Part shown: positions 18,531 to 27,574 of the stretch, piece after piece | Layout: each line of letters begins with the position of its first letter | Position numbering within the stretch: the stretch's first letter is position 1 | Assembly (NCBI GenBank): GCA_014155875.1 | Contig: JACEFZ010006323.1 | Coordinates: 211,001 to 275,000, forward strand | Length of the DNA stretch: 64,000 nt | From: Cepaea nemoralis | Taxonomy: Eukaryota; Mollusca; Gastropoda; Stylommatophora; Helicidae | Direction: 5' to 3' | Program-made: the position numbers and the translations under genes | The notes under the pieces: generated by a model | What the model was told of the DNA's origin: nothing | Database searches by the model: none | What the model saw: only the letters and a program-made list of their open reading frames with translations

Positions 18531-18761
18531 ATGACTGAGCTACCATATGACAGTAGACGGTACTACCTGCTTTCTGTCAGCGCCGAATGTAGGGCGGCGC
18601 TTACCAAACCCGACACCCCACATTGTGCCAACGGCTTCGGGCGGAAGAGCGCAATTGGGAAGGTACAAGCCTTACCCTGGTGCGAGGAAATGCAGCCTAA
18701 AGTCAAAATAAGTCATGGCAGGGCAGACCAGGCCCTAAGCCTTGGTTGGCAGCTGGTCTAG
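18531..18761 (+). CDS. Short 5' ORF of LINE A, doubtful
   Basis: A 76-codon frame begins 22 bases inside the element. LINE B has the same start at 56833, with similar residues (SVSAEC, ALTKPDTPHCAN, FGRKSAIGKVQA), but changes between copies mostly alter the amino acid and LINE B loses the frame near its end. It may be only 5' UTR. Confidence 0.2.
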   Translation: MTELPYDSRRYYLLSVSAECRAALTKPDTPHCANGFGRKSAIGKVQALPWCEEMQPKVKISHGRADQALSLGWQLV

Positions 18762-19269
18762 GATCGAAGCTCCGACAGGCGGACAGTTAGAGCATTGCTT
18801 TGCTGATCCGGCAGCTTCTGCAGCTTGTCTTGTTCCAGATGTATAGGTGTTAATTTTCCTCTGGAGTGAACTAAGAGGGATTATGCTGCATGGGCAACAC
18901 ATGATCTTTATTTTAGCCCAGGCTTTGTGCTATGGAGAGGCAATAACTCCATCCCTGGTCTTAACCGGTCTCGGAATCAAAGCGAGAGGCAACTGTTACG
19001 GGTTATAAGTCCTTGTCAGTTGGCGTAGACATGGGGCGCCACGCGTTGCCTCTGACGGTGGGAGACACCTACAGGTGTCACTGATCAGCTACCGCCCGCC
19101 TCAAGCTGGGCAGCCCCCGGCCAATTGGGTGCTGATCCGCCACAGCCTGCCTGCTTCAATGGGTGCTTGGGGCTAGGACAAAATCTGAATCGCAGGCTGT
19201 AAAACCAATGCACCAGGTACTAATAAAAAGAATAATAGAAACCTCAAGCTACGGCTTGCAACCTGGAAC

Positions 19270-20202
19270 GTGAGAACCATGTGTCCAGGATTTTCCACTG
19301 ACTTGACAAATATTGACGATGTGAGAAAAACGGCTGTGATTGATGCTGAACTCAATCGTCTTAACATTGATATTGCTGGCCTGCAGGAGACTCGCCTCGC
19401 TGAGGAAGGGTCACTCAGGGAAAACAATTACACCTTTTTTTGGAAGGGAAGAGGGCAGGCAGAAAAAAGGCAACATGGTGTGGGCTTTGCAGTGAAGAAT
19501 TCGCTACTGGGAATGATTGATATCCCAGCTGGAGGTAATGAAAGATTATTATCACTGCGCTTGGCAACCTCTTGTGGATTTGCCACCATTCTCACTGCAT
19601 ATGCACCGACACTCGCTTCCTCTGATGATGTGAAGGATACGTTCTATGAGCAGCTAGACTCTGTGATCAAGGCAGTTCCAAAATCCGACTACATTTATAT
19701 GCTCGGTGATTTCAATGCTCGTGTGGGCAAGGACTCGAGTTCATGGCCAGTGTGCCTTGGAAAATACAACATCGGTCGCATGAATGATAATGGGCAAAGG
19801 CTGCTGGAGCATTGCACTAGAAATGACCTATGTATTACAAACTCCTTTTTTAAAACAAAAGAGCTGCATAAGGTCACATGGAAACATCCAAGATCCGGCC
19901 ATTGGCATCAGCTGGACTTCATTATCACACGGAGACAACATCTGAACCATACATCATTAACTCGAAGTTACCACAGTGCTGACTGTGATACAGATCATTC
20001 TTTGGTTGTTGCAAGGGTTAGACTGAGACCAAAGAGAATCTACACAGCTAAACACAAGTCTAGCCCCAGGATTAATATTATTAACACTCACGATCCTGGA
20101 AAGTGCTTTGAATTTCAACAGCAACTTGAAGACGCTTTCAATGATACATCAGAAAATTGTGTAGTAAATGATAAATGGAGTAAACTTAAGGACACTTTAT
20201 AA
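19270..20202 (+). pseudogene. LINE A apurinic/apyrimidinic-type endonuclease domain
   Basis: A 310-residue frame starts at MRTMCPGFST. Endonuclease motifs are in order: IAGLQETRLAEEG (catalytic Glu, about 41), AYAPTLAS, YMLGDFNARVGKD (about 154-166), WKHPRSGHWHQLDFIITRR and CDTDHSLVVARV (Asp-His, about 254). This domain nicks the target DNA. The frame stops at 20200-20202 because of a length change in a TTTATAAAA stretch; in LINE B the corresponding site is TTTTAAAAAAC and the frame goes on. It is therefore the front half of one broken polyprotein. Confidence 0.88.
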
Positions 20203-21637
20203 AACAGCGGTAGGGGTTTACGGCACTGTGGATCATAAGAGGAAGGACTGGTTTGCGGCAAACAGCCAGATACTGCAGCCCTTGATTGATAAAAAGAAGA
20301 TAGCTCTCTTAAGAAACAAGGAAAGACCAACGCGTAACACTCTGAGTGAGCTGAAGCAAGCGAGGAAGGATGTGCAAAAGGCTGCCAGGCAGTGTGCGAA
20401 TGACTATTGGATCAAGTTATGTGAGTCCATTCAAATCGCAAGTGATAAGGGAAACATCAGAAGCATGTATGAAGGGATAAAGAAAGCCTGTGGTCCAATG
20501 ATCAAAAGAAGTGCACCGCTGAAAACCTTGACTGGAGAAATCATCACTGATAAGAAACAGCAGATGGATAGATGGGTCGAGCACTATTTAGAGCTTTACT
20601 CAAGTGAGACCAAGCTAGCGGATGATGCCCTCAACGCCATAGAGGCCCTGCCAACTCTTGACCACCTGGACACACTTCCCACTATAACAGAAGTTAAGTG
20701 TGCTATAAATGAGCTTGCATCTGGCAAGGCTCCAGGTAAGGATGGGATTCCAATAGAGGTTATCAGGAGTGGGCAAGACACACTCGCTCTACAGATCCAC
20801 CAGCTAATAGAGCTATGCTGGCGAGAAGGACAAGTCCCACAGGATTTCAAAGATTCAAACATCATAACGCTGTACAAGAACAAGGGCGATCGGAGCGACT
20901 GTAACAACTATAGGGGTATCTCACTTCTGTGTATTGTTGGGAAAGTATTTGCCAGAATTGTCCTGCGCAGACTTCAAGTCCTGGGAGATCAAGTCTACCC
21001 CGAATCACAGTGCGGCTTCCGTCAGAACCGGTCTACCATTGATATGATATTCTCATTGCGACAGATGCAAGAAAAATGCCGGGAACAAAATCAGCCACTG
21101 TTTATTGCCTTCATCGACCTCACAAAGGCATTCGATTTGGTCAGTCGTGAGGGTCTGTTCAAAGCACTAAAGAAGATTGGCTGCCCACCAACTCTTCTGT
21201 CCATTGTGGAATCGTTCCACACAGGCATGAAGGGTATAATCAAGTTTGATGGCTCAACTTCAGAAGAGTTTGAAATCAAGAGTGGAGTTAAGCAAGGTTG
21301 TGTACTATCCCCCACCCTCTTTGGGATATACTTTTCACTTCTACTGAAATATGCCTTTCGTGATCAGGATGACGGTATATACATTCACTCACGCTCAGAT
21401 GGTGGCCTCTATAATGCTCAGAGATTGAAGGCCAAGACCAAAATTAGGAGGGTACTAATCAGAGAGTTGCTTTTTGCGGATGATGCTGCGATTACGACCC
21501 ACTCTGAGGAAGAATTACAACATCTACTATCTGCATTCTCCAATGCTTGTTCTGAATTTGGTTTAACAATTAACAAAAAGAAGACACAGATTATGTCACA
21601 AGGTGCACATGGTGTACCATCAATCTTTATTGACTGA
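20168..21637 (+). pseudogene. LINE A reverse transcriptase domain
   Basis: A 489-residue frame overlaps the endonuclease frame by 35 bases, and the apparent ATG is not a real start. RT motifs: GKAPGKDGIPIEVI (about 186-199), YRGISLL (248-254), SQCGFRQNRSTIDMIF (280-295), FIDLTKAFD (315-323, catalytic Asp), GVKQGCVLSPTLF (373-385) and LLFADDAA (435-442, catalytic Asp pair). All catalytic residues are kept. The frame ends at SIFID because of one extra T at about 21634 relative to LINE B. Confidence 0.9.
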
Positions 21638-22406
21638 CGCCGAACTGGAGATAGTAGACCATTTTACATATCTAGGATCAGAGGTAAATAGCAAATTATC
21701 CCTCGATCAGGAAATCAACATCAGGATTGGCAAGGCAGCAACAACAATGAACATGTTAGCAAAAAGAGTCTGGGAGAACAGGAAGCTTACTGCCAAAACA
21801 AAAGTCCTCGTCTACCAAGCCTGTGTCCTTAGTACTCTTCTTTATGGCAGTGAAACCTGGACAACTTACTCACGCCAAGAGAAACGTTTAAACAGCTTTC
21901 ATATGCGGTGTCTGCGAAGAATACTTGGTATTAAGTGGCAAGACAAAATCACAAATACTGAAGTATTGGAAAGATCAGGTTGTGTGACGGTGTATTCCAT
22001 GCTCAGTCTTCGTAGACTTAGATGGATAGGACATGTTAGGAGGATGGATGATGGTAGAATACCAAAGGACATCTTTTTTGGTGAATTACAGACGGGTAGG
22101 AGATCTCAGGGTCGGCCTCTACTACGTTACAAAGATGTGTGTAAGCGGGACATGATTGATACAGGCATAGATAATGCACTTTGGGAGCAAGTCGCCACTG
22201 GACGTGTTGCATGGAGGGCAAATAACAGAAATGGAATAAAGAAAAAAGAGAAAATGATTGCAGATAAAGCACACACATAGCGTGAGAGACGTAAGATGGT
22301 GCACAATGGTGGAAATGACCATGTTTTCACATGCATCTACTGTGGGCAAACATTTGCAGCAAGAATTGGCTTTACCAGTCACACTCGCCACCGCCATGGG
22401 TCGTAG
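21638..22406 (+). pseudogene. LINE A C-terminal domain with C2H2 zinc finger after a stop
   Basis: The frame that runs through 22280 contains LEIVDHFTYLGSEVN, YGSETWTTYSRQEKRL, HMRCLRRILGIKWQDK and RLRWIGHVRRMDDGRIPKD, the usual thumb and C-terminal region. After the TAG at 22278-22280 the same frame continues to 22406 with FTCIYCGQTFAARIGFTSH and TRHRH, a classic Cys-x2-Cys-x12-His-x4-His finger. LINE B has GAG (Glu) in place of the stop. The finger probably binds nucleic acid during target priming; that is inference. Confidence 0.85.
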
Positions 22407-22481
22407 TTATTAAGCCTTTTTGAAGCACAATGTACCAAACTATCGTCTGTGAAGACGAAAAGGTGCCAATAGTCCAACTGA

Positions 22482-22794
22482 CCGGTTTAGGGGTTCAACC
22501 CACGACTTCCGCATCAGCACACCGGATGTTTACAAATGATCACTCGTAACCATTCGGTCAAGCTAACTCCTCTGTGACTGTGTCATGACGTATGTGAAAG
22601 CCAAGCTGGCAAGGGCAGTAACAATTACACCAGTAACTACCGCAACCTCGCGAGATTTCCTTATTCTCGTCTTCAGCCGTTGACACAAAGAGCCGAAATA
22701 TAGACATATGATATTTGTTCGAAACGTCTCTGAGTTTACGGTGTTCATTTTGACTGACTAACACAATACACTTTTTAAGTAAGTCAACTAAAAT
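22482..22794. other. No recognisable feature
   Basis: Mixed sequence downstream of LINE A. Short frames on the minus strand (22558-22764) show no motif. Confidence 0.4.
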
Positions 22795-23025
22795 ACCTTT
22801 TTACACGTCATTGACTCACTCGGCGTATGGTGCTTAACCAATACGTTATATACCAATCGGGGTTTGGCTGACGGTGTGGTGAGTCCAGGACATGTCCTTC
22901 TATCCATTAAGTTTGGATCTACTTGGGAGCTCAGGTCAATTTTCAAAGTCCTCCCCGATATCTATTCGAAATCGTGACCACTGGGCGAAGTAGGCGAGTG
23001 TCTAGCCACTACACTATAATAAGAG
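22795..23025 (-). mobile_element. SINE-gamma copy with tRNA-like head
   Basis: Read on the minus strand, ATAGTGTAGTGGCTAGACAC is the A-box region and CGATTTCGAATAG a decayed B-box (23005-22962). The body with GTCATTGACTCACTCGGCGT-side sequence (plus strand about 22808) is the diverged equivalent of the ACACGTCGTAAGACGTATTG block at 53610. Confidence 0.65.
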
Positions 23026-23129
23026 AAAAGAATAGTAACACTGTTGCCTACCATGCATGTCGTAAGAGGCGACTAAGGAGGATATGGTTCCGTCGCCCTG
23101 CTACTGAGTGAGTGCGTGGCGCGACACTG

Positions 23130-23370
23130 TGAGCTGTGAGTTTCGCGTGGAATGCTTTTACATCTGTCCGCGGTTGTTTGTAGCGTGAACTGCATGTTCG
23201 GAACGATGGCAGCCGGCTGTTGCTGGATTGACTGGTTTGCCTTTTCGGCTCACGAGTGCATTTTTCAGGAGACTCCTGGGAGTCGTCGCTGGAGCTACAG
23301 AGTTTGTGCTTTGTGCGGCGCTTTCGGCGGGTCGTCCTGTGGAAAGAGACCAAGCCATATGGGATAAAAC
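23130..23370 (+). repeat. Unidentified dispersed repeat, copy 2
   Basis: GCTGGAGCTACAGAGTTTGT, GCTTTGTGCGGCGCTTTCGG and GTGGAAAGAGACCAAGCC correspond to the repeat at 16435-16560. Upstream (23048-23085) lies TACCATGCATGTCGTAAGAG followed by GCGACTAAGGAGG, which may be the end of another element. Confidence 0.45.
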
Positions 23371-23754
23371 CCGGGTCAATGAAGTCTTTCTGGTGACTGC
23401 TGTATCCATCGACGATGAACTGTATTCATGGAGGACTTTTGTGTTGGCATTCTGGCGGCGGCATTATGCACAGTGTACCTGTGCGGGCTGTTGGCTTGCC
23501 GATACTCTTGTCTGTTCCATTGTTCACATTGGGCAGTGAGGAGCATTTTGTGTGATATTCACTGGCACAGGAACGGAGCAATATGGGGATGACCCGTTGC
23601 CGTGAAGTTGGAACCACGACTAACTAACTAAGAGCTATAATGTTACATAAGAACAAATACTGTTCATGTTGCACATATTGCCGTAATGACACATAACAAT
23701 TGTACTGTTGGATGTGTCATAGGTGTGGCGATGGTTTTCTTGTTTTTTAGTTTT
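23371..23754. other. Unassigned, with (CTAA)n tract
   Basis: No gene is recognised. GACTAACTAACTAA at about 23619-23632 resembles the tract at 2634. It may mark the 3' tail of a retroelement whose body I do not recognise. Confidence 0.35.
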
Positions 23755-23965
23755 TTAGTTCGCATATCCTTTACAGGACATCGCTGTCAACATCATCATC
23801 TATCAGCTGATTGTTGATTTCTTGGAAAGATTACGCTCAGTAGTTTGCTATTGCTTTCTGAGCGACCGGTTCACATACACCGTAAGTTACCGACGCGGAG
23901 ATAACCGCTACCAATTCTCGCGCAAGTCACGATACGAGAGTATACGGGATTACGGAGAAAGTCGT
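23755..23965 (-). mobile_element. SINE of the shared-core group, alpha-like head
   Basis: GCATATCCTTTACAGGACAT, then GTAGTTTGCTATTGCTTTCT, is the reverse complement of the core. The head keeps the CTCTCG...-type variable-arm hairpin (CAATTCTCGCGCAAGTCACG and ATACGAGAGTATACGGGATT) seen in SINE-alpha. The copy thus combines a beta-type core end with an alpha-type head. Confidence 0.7.
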
Positions 23966-23971
23966 GTAACA

Positions 23972-24235
23972 CCTAGACCAGGGAGACCGGTGGCGATGGG
24001 GTTACGAAAGCAAACTTCACAATCCCGCATATCGTGTTCATAACACAGCTTCGGGGGAACTGGAAGCAGATGGCCTTGCGCTGGTTTTCATACACTGGTA
24101 AGAGTGTTGTTAGTTCAGACAACGAAAAACAAAATAGAAAACTACTGAAAGTTAACTTGCCAATAAATCACAAACAGCCAGAAAATGCTGCCGTTGACTG
24201 CGACGTCCTGTAAAAGATATGCAACTAACTTCTAT
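23972..24235 (+). mobile_element. SINE-beta copy
   Basis: GGTGGCGATGGGGTTACGAA forms the A-box region and CGTGTTCATAACAC a decayed B-box. The core is degenerate, and the end CGACGTCCTGTAAAAGATAT plus GCAACTAACTT is clear. It is head-to-head with the minus copy just before it. Confidence 0.75.
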
Positions 24236-24524
24236 ACCAAAATAGCATGATGATAAATGATCCAAGCAGCAGCTTGCATCGCCAGCTTGAGAAAGATGCA
24301 TTCAGATAACAGACAACATGCAGGTGACTTAATCTTTCACATTATCTTTTCTTAACAGAGATTCAAGACAAAGCATGTCCTCAGTTAATTAATAGCGATT
24401 ATCAAGTGATCTGTAAAACAAATGTGATTAAACAATTAAATCTATGGCTTAAACGCTCGTCTACCGGCCCGGTGGTCATGAGATCGAATACACAAACGTA
24501 TTTAAAAATTGATCTGGGCTCCCA
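24236..24524. other. AT-rich spacer
   Basis: Nothing is recognised apart from low-complexity AT-rich sequence. Confidence 0.4.
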
Positions 24525-24690
24525 GGTCGTACCCTTTTACACGTCCTGAGACGATAGGGTATATGGTGCTAGCCCCACATTTTAATGGATAATTCGGGCA
24601 CTGGGTTGTTGATGTGGTCAATATGGCTTTGGACACCTTTACTGTTTAGAATATTGTTCGTGTACCTAATTTAGGCTGAGTCCAACTGAG
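24525..24690 (-). mobile_element. SINE-gamma, partial copy
   Basis: CCCTTTTACACGTCCTGAGA, GGGTATATGGTGCTAGCCCC and CACTGGGTTGTTGATGTGGT match the bodies at 53600 and 47900. The head is lacking. Confidence 0.65.
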
Positions 24691-24899
24691 AGTCAAGGAC
24701 TTCAAACTGATCAAGTGCCATGGGATGATTTATCGTCTTAATCGGCTTCCCGTATCTGCCACGGGTTTATATATCCAGGAAATGGTGTCACTGCGAAATG
24801 TTGGTTCAATTAAATTATCAATACAGTAGTTTTCCCTAAACAACCCGCTTTAATCTCATATAATACAACGTGTCTGCTACCATATAAACAACCTTTAAG

Positions 24900-25760
24900 T
24901 CATAACAGTGAATCATCACTCATCATCATCAAGTGTCCTGCCAGCTGGCGTAGGCTGGTTCTCCACAGATCTCGGTCTTTGGTTTTCTGGATCAACTCTG
25001 CTGCTGATATTCCTCCGTGCCATCGTCTCAATCCATCCAGCATCATTTCTCTTGGCCTGCCTCTGCCTCTCTTCCCCTCGATCTTTCCAGTTGTTACGAT
25101 GTTCTCCAATGCCTCTCTTCTCATTACACGACCAAAGAAAGCTGTTTTTCTCTTTCTTATTGTTGTATATAGTGTTCTAGTTTCATTAGCCTGTTTCAGG
25201 CAGTCGTTGTTAGTTACTTTGGCAGTCCAAGGAATTCGCAACATTCGTCTCAGGAACCACATCTCTGTTGCTTCTAATTTCTTCTTAATTTGTTCATTTA
25301 CATTCCAAGATTCACTGCCATACAGCAAAACTGGTTCTACATAGCATTTCAGCACTTTCTTTCTTACACTCAGTGATAGTGACCTATTGCACAAGATACT
25401 CTTCATTTTCTGAAATGCGGTCTTTGCTTGCCCTATGCTGCTCTTAATCTCTGTTGTACATCTTCCATCTGATGTTATGAATGTCCCTAGGTATCTAAAA
25501 TTATCCACTTGGTTAAGAATTTTTCCTTCTATTTTTATGTTACATTTTGGTGTCACCATTTTCTTTGATATCACCATTGTTACTGTTTTCTTGATATTCA
25601 AGGAGAGCCCTTTCCTTGCACTCTCTGTTTCTACAGTGTCCAACAATCGCTGTAGGTCTGTTGATTTATCTGCCACCAATACTGTGTCATCTGCATAGCG
25701 TATATTATTTATATTATAACCTCCAACTAGTATTCCTGGCATCTCTTTGATCTCTCTCAT
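24900..25760 (-). pseudogene. LINE C reverse transcriptase, YADD to C-terminus
   Basis: A 286-residue frame begins in the middle of the RT palm: NNIRYADDTVLVADKS carries the catalytic Asp pair (about 18-33), then LNIKKTVTMVISKK, NFRYLGTFITSDGRCTTEI, LLYGSESWNVNEQIKKKLE, EMWFLRRMLRIPWT and MRREALENIVTTGKIEGKR with GRGRPREMMLDGL. Its ATG is internal to the original protein. The upstream RT frame is separated from it by an 8-bp tandem duplication at 25764-25779. Confidence 0.88.
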
Positions 25761-25762
25761 TA

Positions 25763-26404
25763 TTACTTCGCTACTTCGCTATATAGGGAGAAGAGATCTG
25801 GTGACAAGACACATCCCTGTCGTACTCCTAGCTTTATGTGTTCGTAACTACCCTCTTTATTTCCAATTTTAATTGCTGCTACTTGGTTCCAGTAAATATT
25901 CTTTATTATTCTTAAATCTTTCCCATCAATGTTGATATCTTCCAACATTTTAATCAGTTCACCATGTTTTGCTTTATCAAATGCCTTAGTATAATCTATG
26001 AAGCATAAATATATGTCTTTCTGTTTCTCTATTGACCTTTCTATTAGTGTCCGTAATGTATATATTGCATTGTTTGTGCCCTTTCTCTCCACAAATCCAT
26101 ACTGTTCTTCACTAATTTCCATTTTTATTTTCTTTCTGGTTCTTCTCATTATGATTCTGAGCAGAAGCTTAGTGATATGGTTTATGAGGTTAATTGTACG
26201 AAAATCTTCACATTCAATTGCTCCTGGTCTTTTTGGTATAGCTATAAATACAGATTTCAGCATATCACTGGGTAGATATCCACTGCTGTAAATATCATTT
26301 AACATTTTGGTTAATATATCTACTCCAAATTCTCCCAATACTTCTAATTCTTCTATTGTGATTTCATCTGGTCCAGCTGTTTTTCCTTTCTTCATATATT
26401 TCAT
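25763..26404 (-). pseudogene. LINE C reverse transcriptase, N-terminal palm and fingers
   Basis: A 213-residue frame contains KGKTAGPDEITIEEL (about 7-21), FRTINLINHITKLLLRIIM, EEQYGFVERKGTNNAIYTLR, LCFIDYTKAFDKAKHGEL (catalytic Asp) and GVRQGCVLSPDLFSLYSE. It ends a few codons later, where GCGAAGTA is duplicated in tandem. Removing one repeat unit conceptually would line it up with the downstream frame, so the two belong to one RT. Confidence 0.88.
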
Positions 26405-26986
26405 AGCGTCAACGACTTCTTCTTTTAGAATAGGTGGACCTTCTAAGTTACTTTCTTCTGTTAATTCTTCCCTTTCCCCATCATATAATTCTCTTATATA
26501 CTAATTCCATCTCTTCATTATAGCACCTTCCTCCAATAATATCTTTCCTGTTTTTGATTTCAAACACCCTGTATTTATTCTTATTTTTCTTCCCGTGAGC
26601 TCACTGATTTGTCTGTGCATATTTTTTGTATCTTTAATGGCATTTAATTCATTTTTTTTTTGCACTGGTCATTTAACCAACTTTCTTTTGCCTTCCAACA
26701 TTTATCTTTTATTTCTTTATTTATCTTAGCGTATTCTTGTTTGTCATTTTTCTCTGTTTTCTTTTGTCCATCAGCATTAAGCTTTCTATATTCATCCATT
26801 TTTTCTTAGCTATTTGACTTCTCTCCGGTAATATTTCTTTGCTAGTTTGATGAATGGAGTCCCTTAACATTTCCCATTGTTCATTTATACTCTGTATTTT
26901 AGCTATTTCATTGTACCTATTTTTCACAGTCACTATGTATTGTTCTTGAAATTCTTTATCTACTTTCAGAATCACTTTATTAAGTC

Positions 26987-27574
26987 TCATGTTCCTAACC
27001 ATTTTTTCCCTCTCTTTAATGTGACTTTTATTTGTACACATAGTGGTACATGATCACTATTACAGTCGGCGCCAAGCATTGTTTTTATATTAATTAGAGC
27101 ATTTCTAAATCTTTTATTAATTAGTATGTAGTCAATTTTGTTGCGTATTTTCTGATCAGGGCTTTTCCATGTGTATAGTCGTCTTTTATGGTGTTTAAAC
27201 CACGTTTTTCTAATTATCATATCATTGATATTTGCCCATTCTATTAGCTTTTCCCCTCTTTCATTTCTTGCACCTAAACCATAATTCCCCACTACATCCT
27301 CCATTTTCCCGTTTCCTATTTTTGCATTAAAATCTCCAAGTATTATTTTTATTTCCTGTGATCCAATTTGAGCCATCGCCATTTCTATTTCGTCATAAAT
27401 GTGTTGTATTTCTTCATCACTTCTGCTTGTTGTTGGTGCATATACTTGTATAATATGTATATCTATTGATTTGCCTTTGATTTTGACCAAAATAATCTAA
27501 AATACACCAGTATCCATTAAGTGACTTGGCTGTTTTTTCGTCAAGTATTATTCCTACACCTTTTTCATGTCTAT
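26987..27574 (-). pseudogene. LINE C endonuclease, main part
   Basis: From the LTR junction leftwards the minus strand gives RHEKGVGIILDEKTAKSLNG, then (frame change near 27490) IIQVYAPTTSRSDEEIQ, KIILGDFNAKIGNG, YTWKSPDQKIRNKIDYILIN and DCNSDHVPLCVQI. These are the endonuclease Asp/Asn, Asp and His motifs. The N-terminal strand with the catalytic Glu lies beyond the LTR element at 35836-36050. Confidence 0.85.
27548..27574. repeat. 27-bp flanking direct repeat, left
   Basis: The 27 bases immediately left of the LTR element are repeated without mismatch at 35809-35835, immediately right of it. Both copies encode, on the minus strand, the same piece of the LINE C endonuclease (DRHEKGVGI). Confidence 0.9.

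Larger units (their letters stand above)
18509..22469 (+). mobile_element. LINE A: full-length EN-RT retrotransposon with 12-bp target duplication
   Basis: TAGTCCAACTGA occurs at 18497-18508 and again at 22470-22481, so the 3,961-bp element is complete. It has a 5' UTR of about 760 bases, then endonuclease, reverse transcriptase and a C-terminal C2H2 finger, all originally in one frame. Comparison with copy LINE B (56812-60829) locates three defects: loss in an A/T run at about 20195-20205, one extra base at about 21634, and a TAG stop at 22278. The clade is not assigned; the C-terminal finger and the QCGFR-x-NRST-x-DMIF motif mark a widespread family of invertebrate EN-RT elements. Confidence 0.92.
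24900..27574 (-). mobile_element. LINE C: EN-RT retrotransposon, 3' part
   Basis: This is the larger part of a minus-strand LINE whose 5' part continues at 35836-36062 beyond the LTR element. From right to left it holds the rest of the endonuclease (27574-26987), a linker region with several frame breaks (26987-26405), the RT core (26404-25763) and the thumb/C-terminal region (25760-24900). It ends in a GATGATGATGAGTGATGA-like tail (24909-24932 complement), of the short-repeat kind that many RTE-related elements have. No target duplication was identified. Confidence 0.88.
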
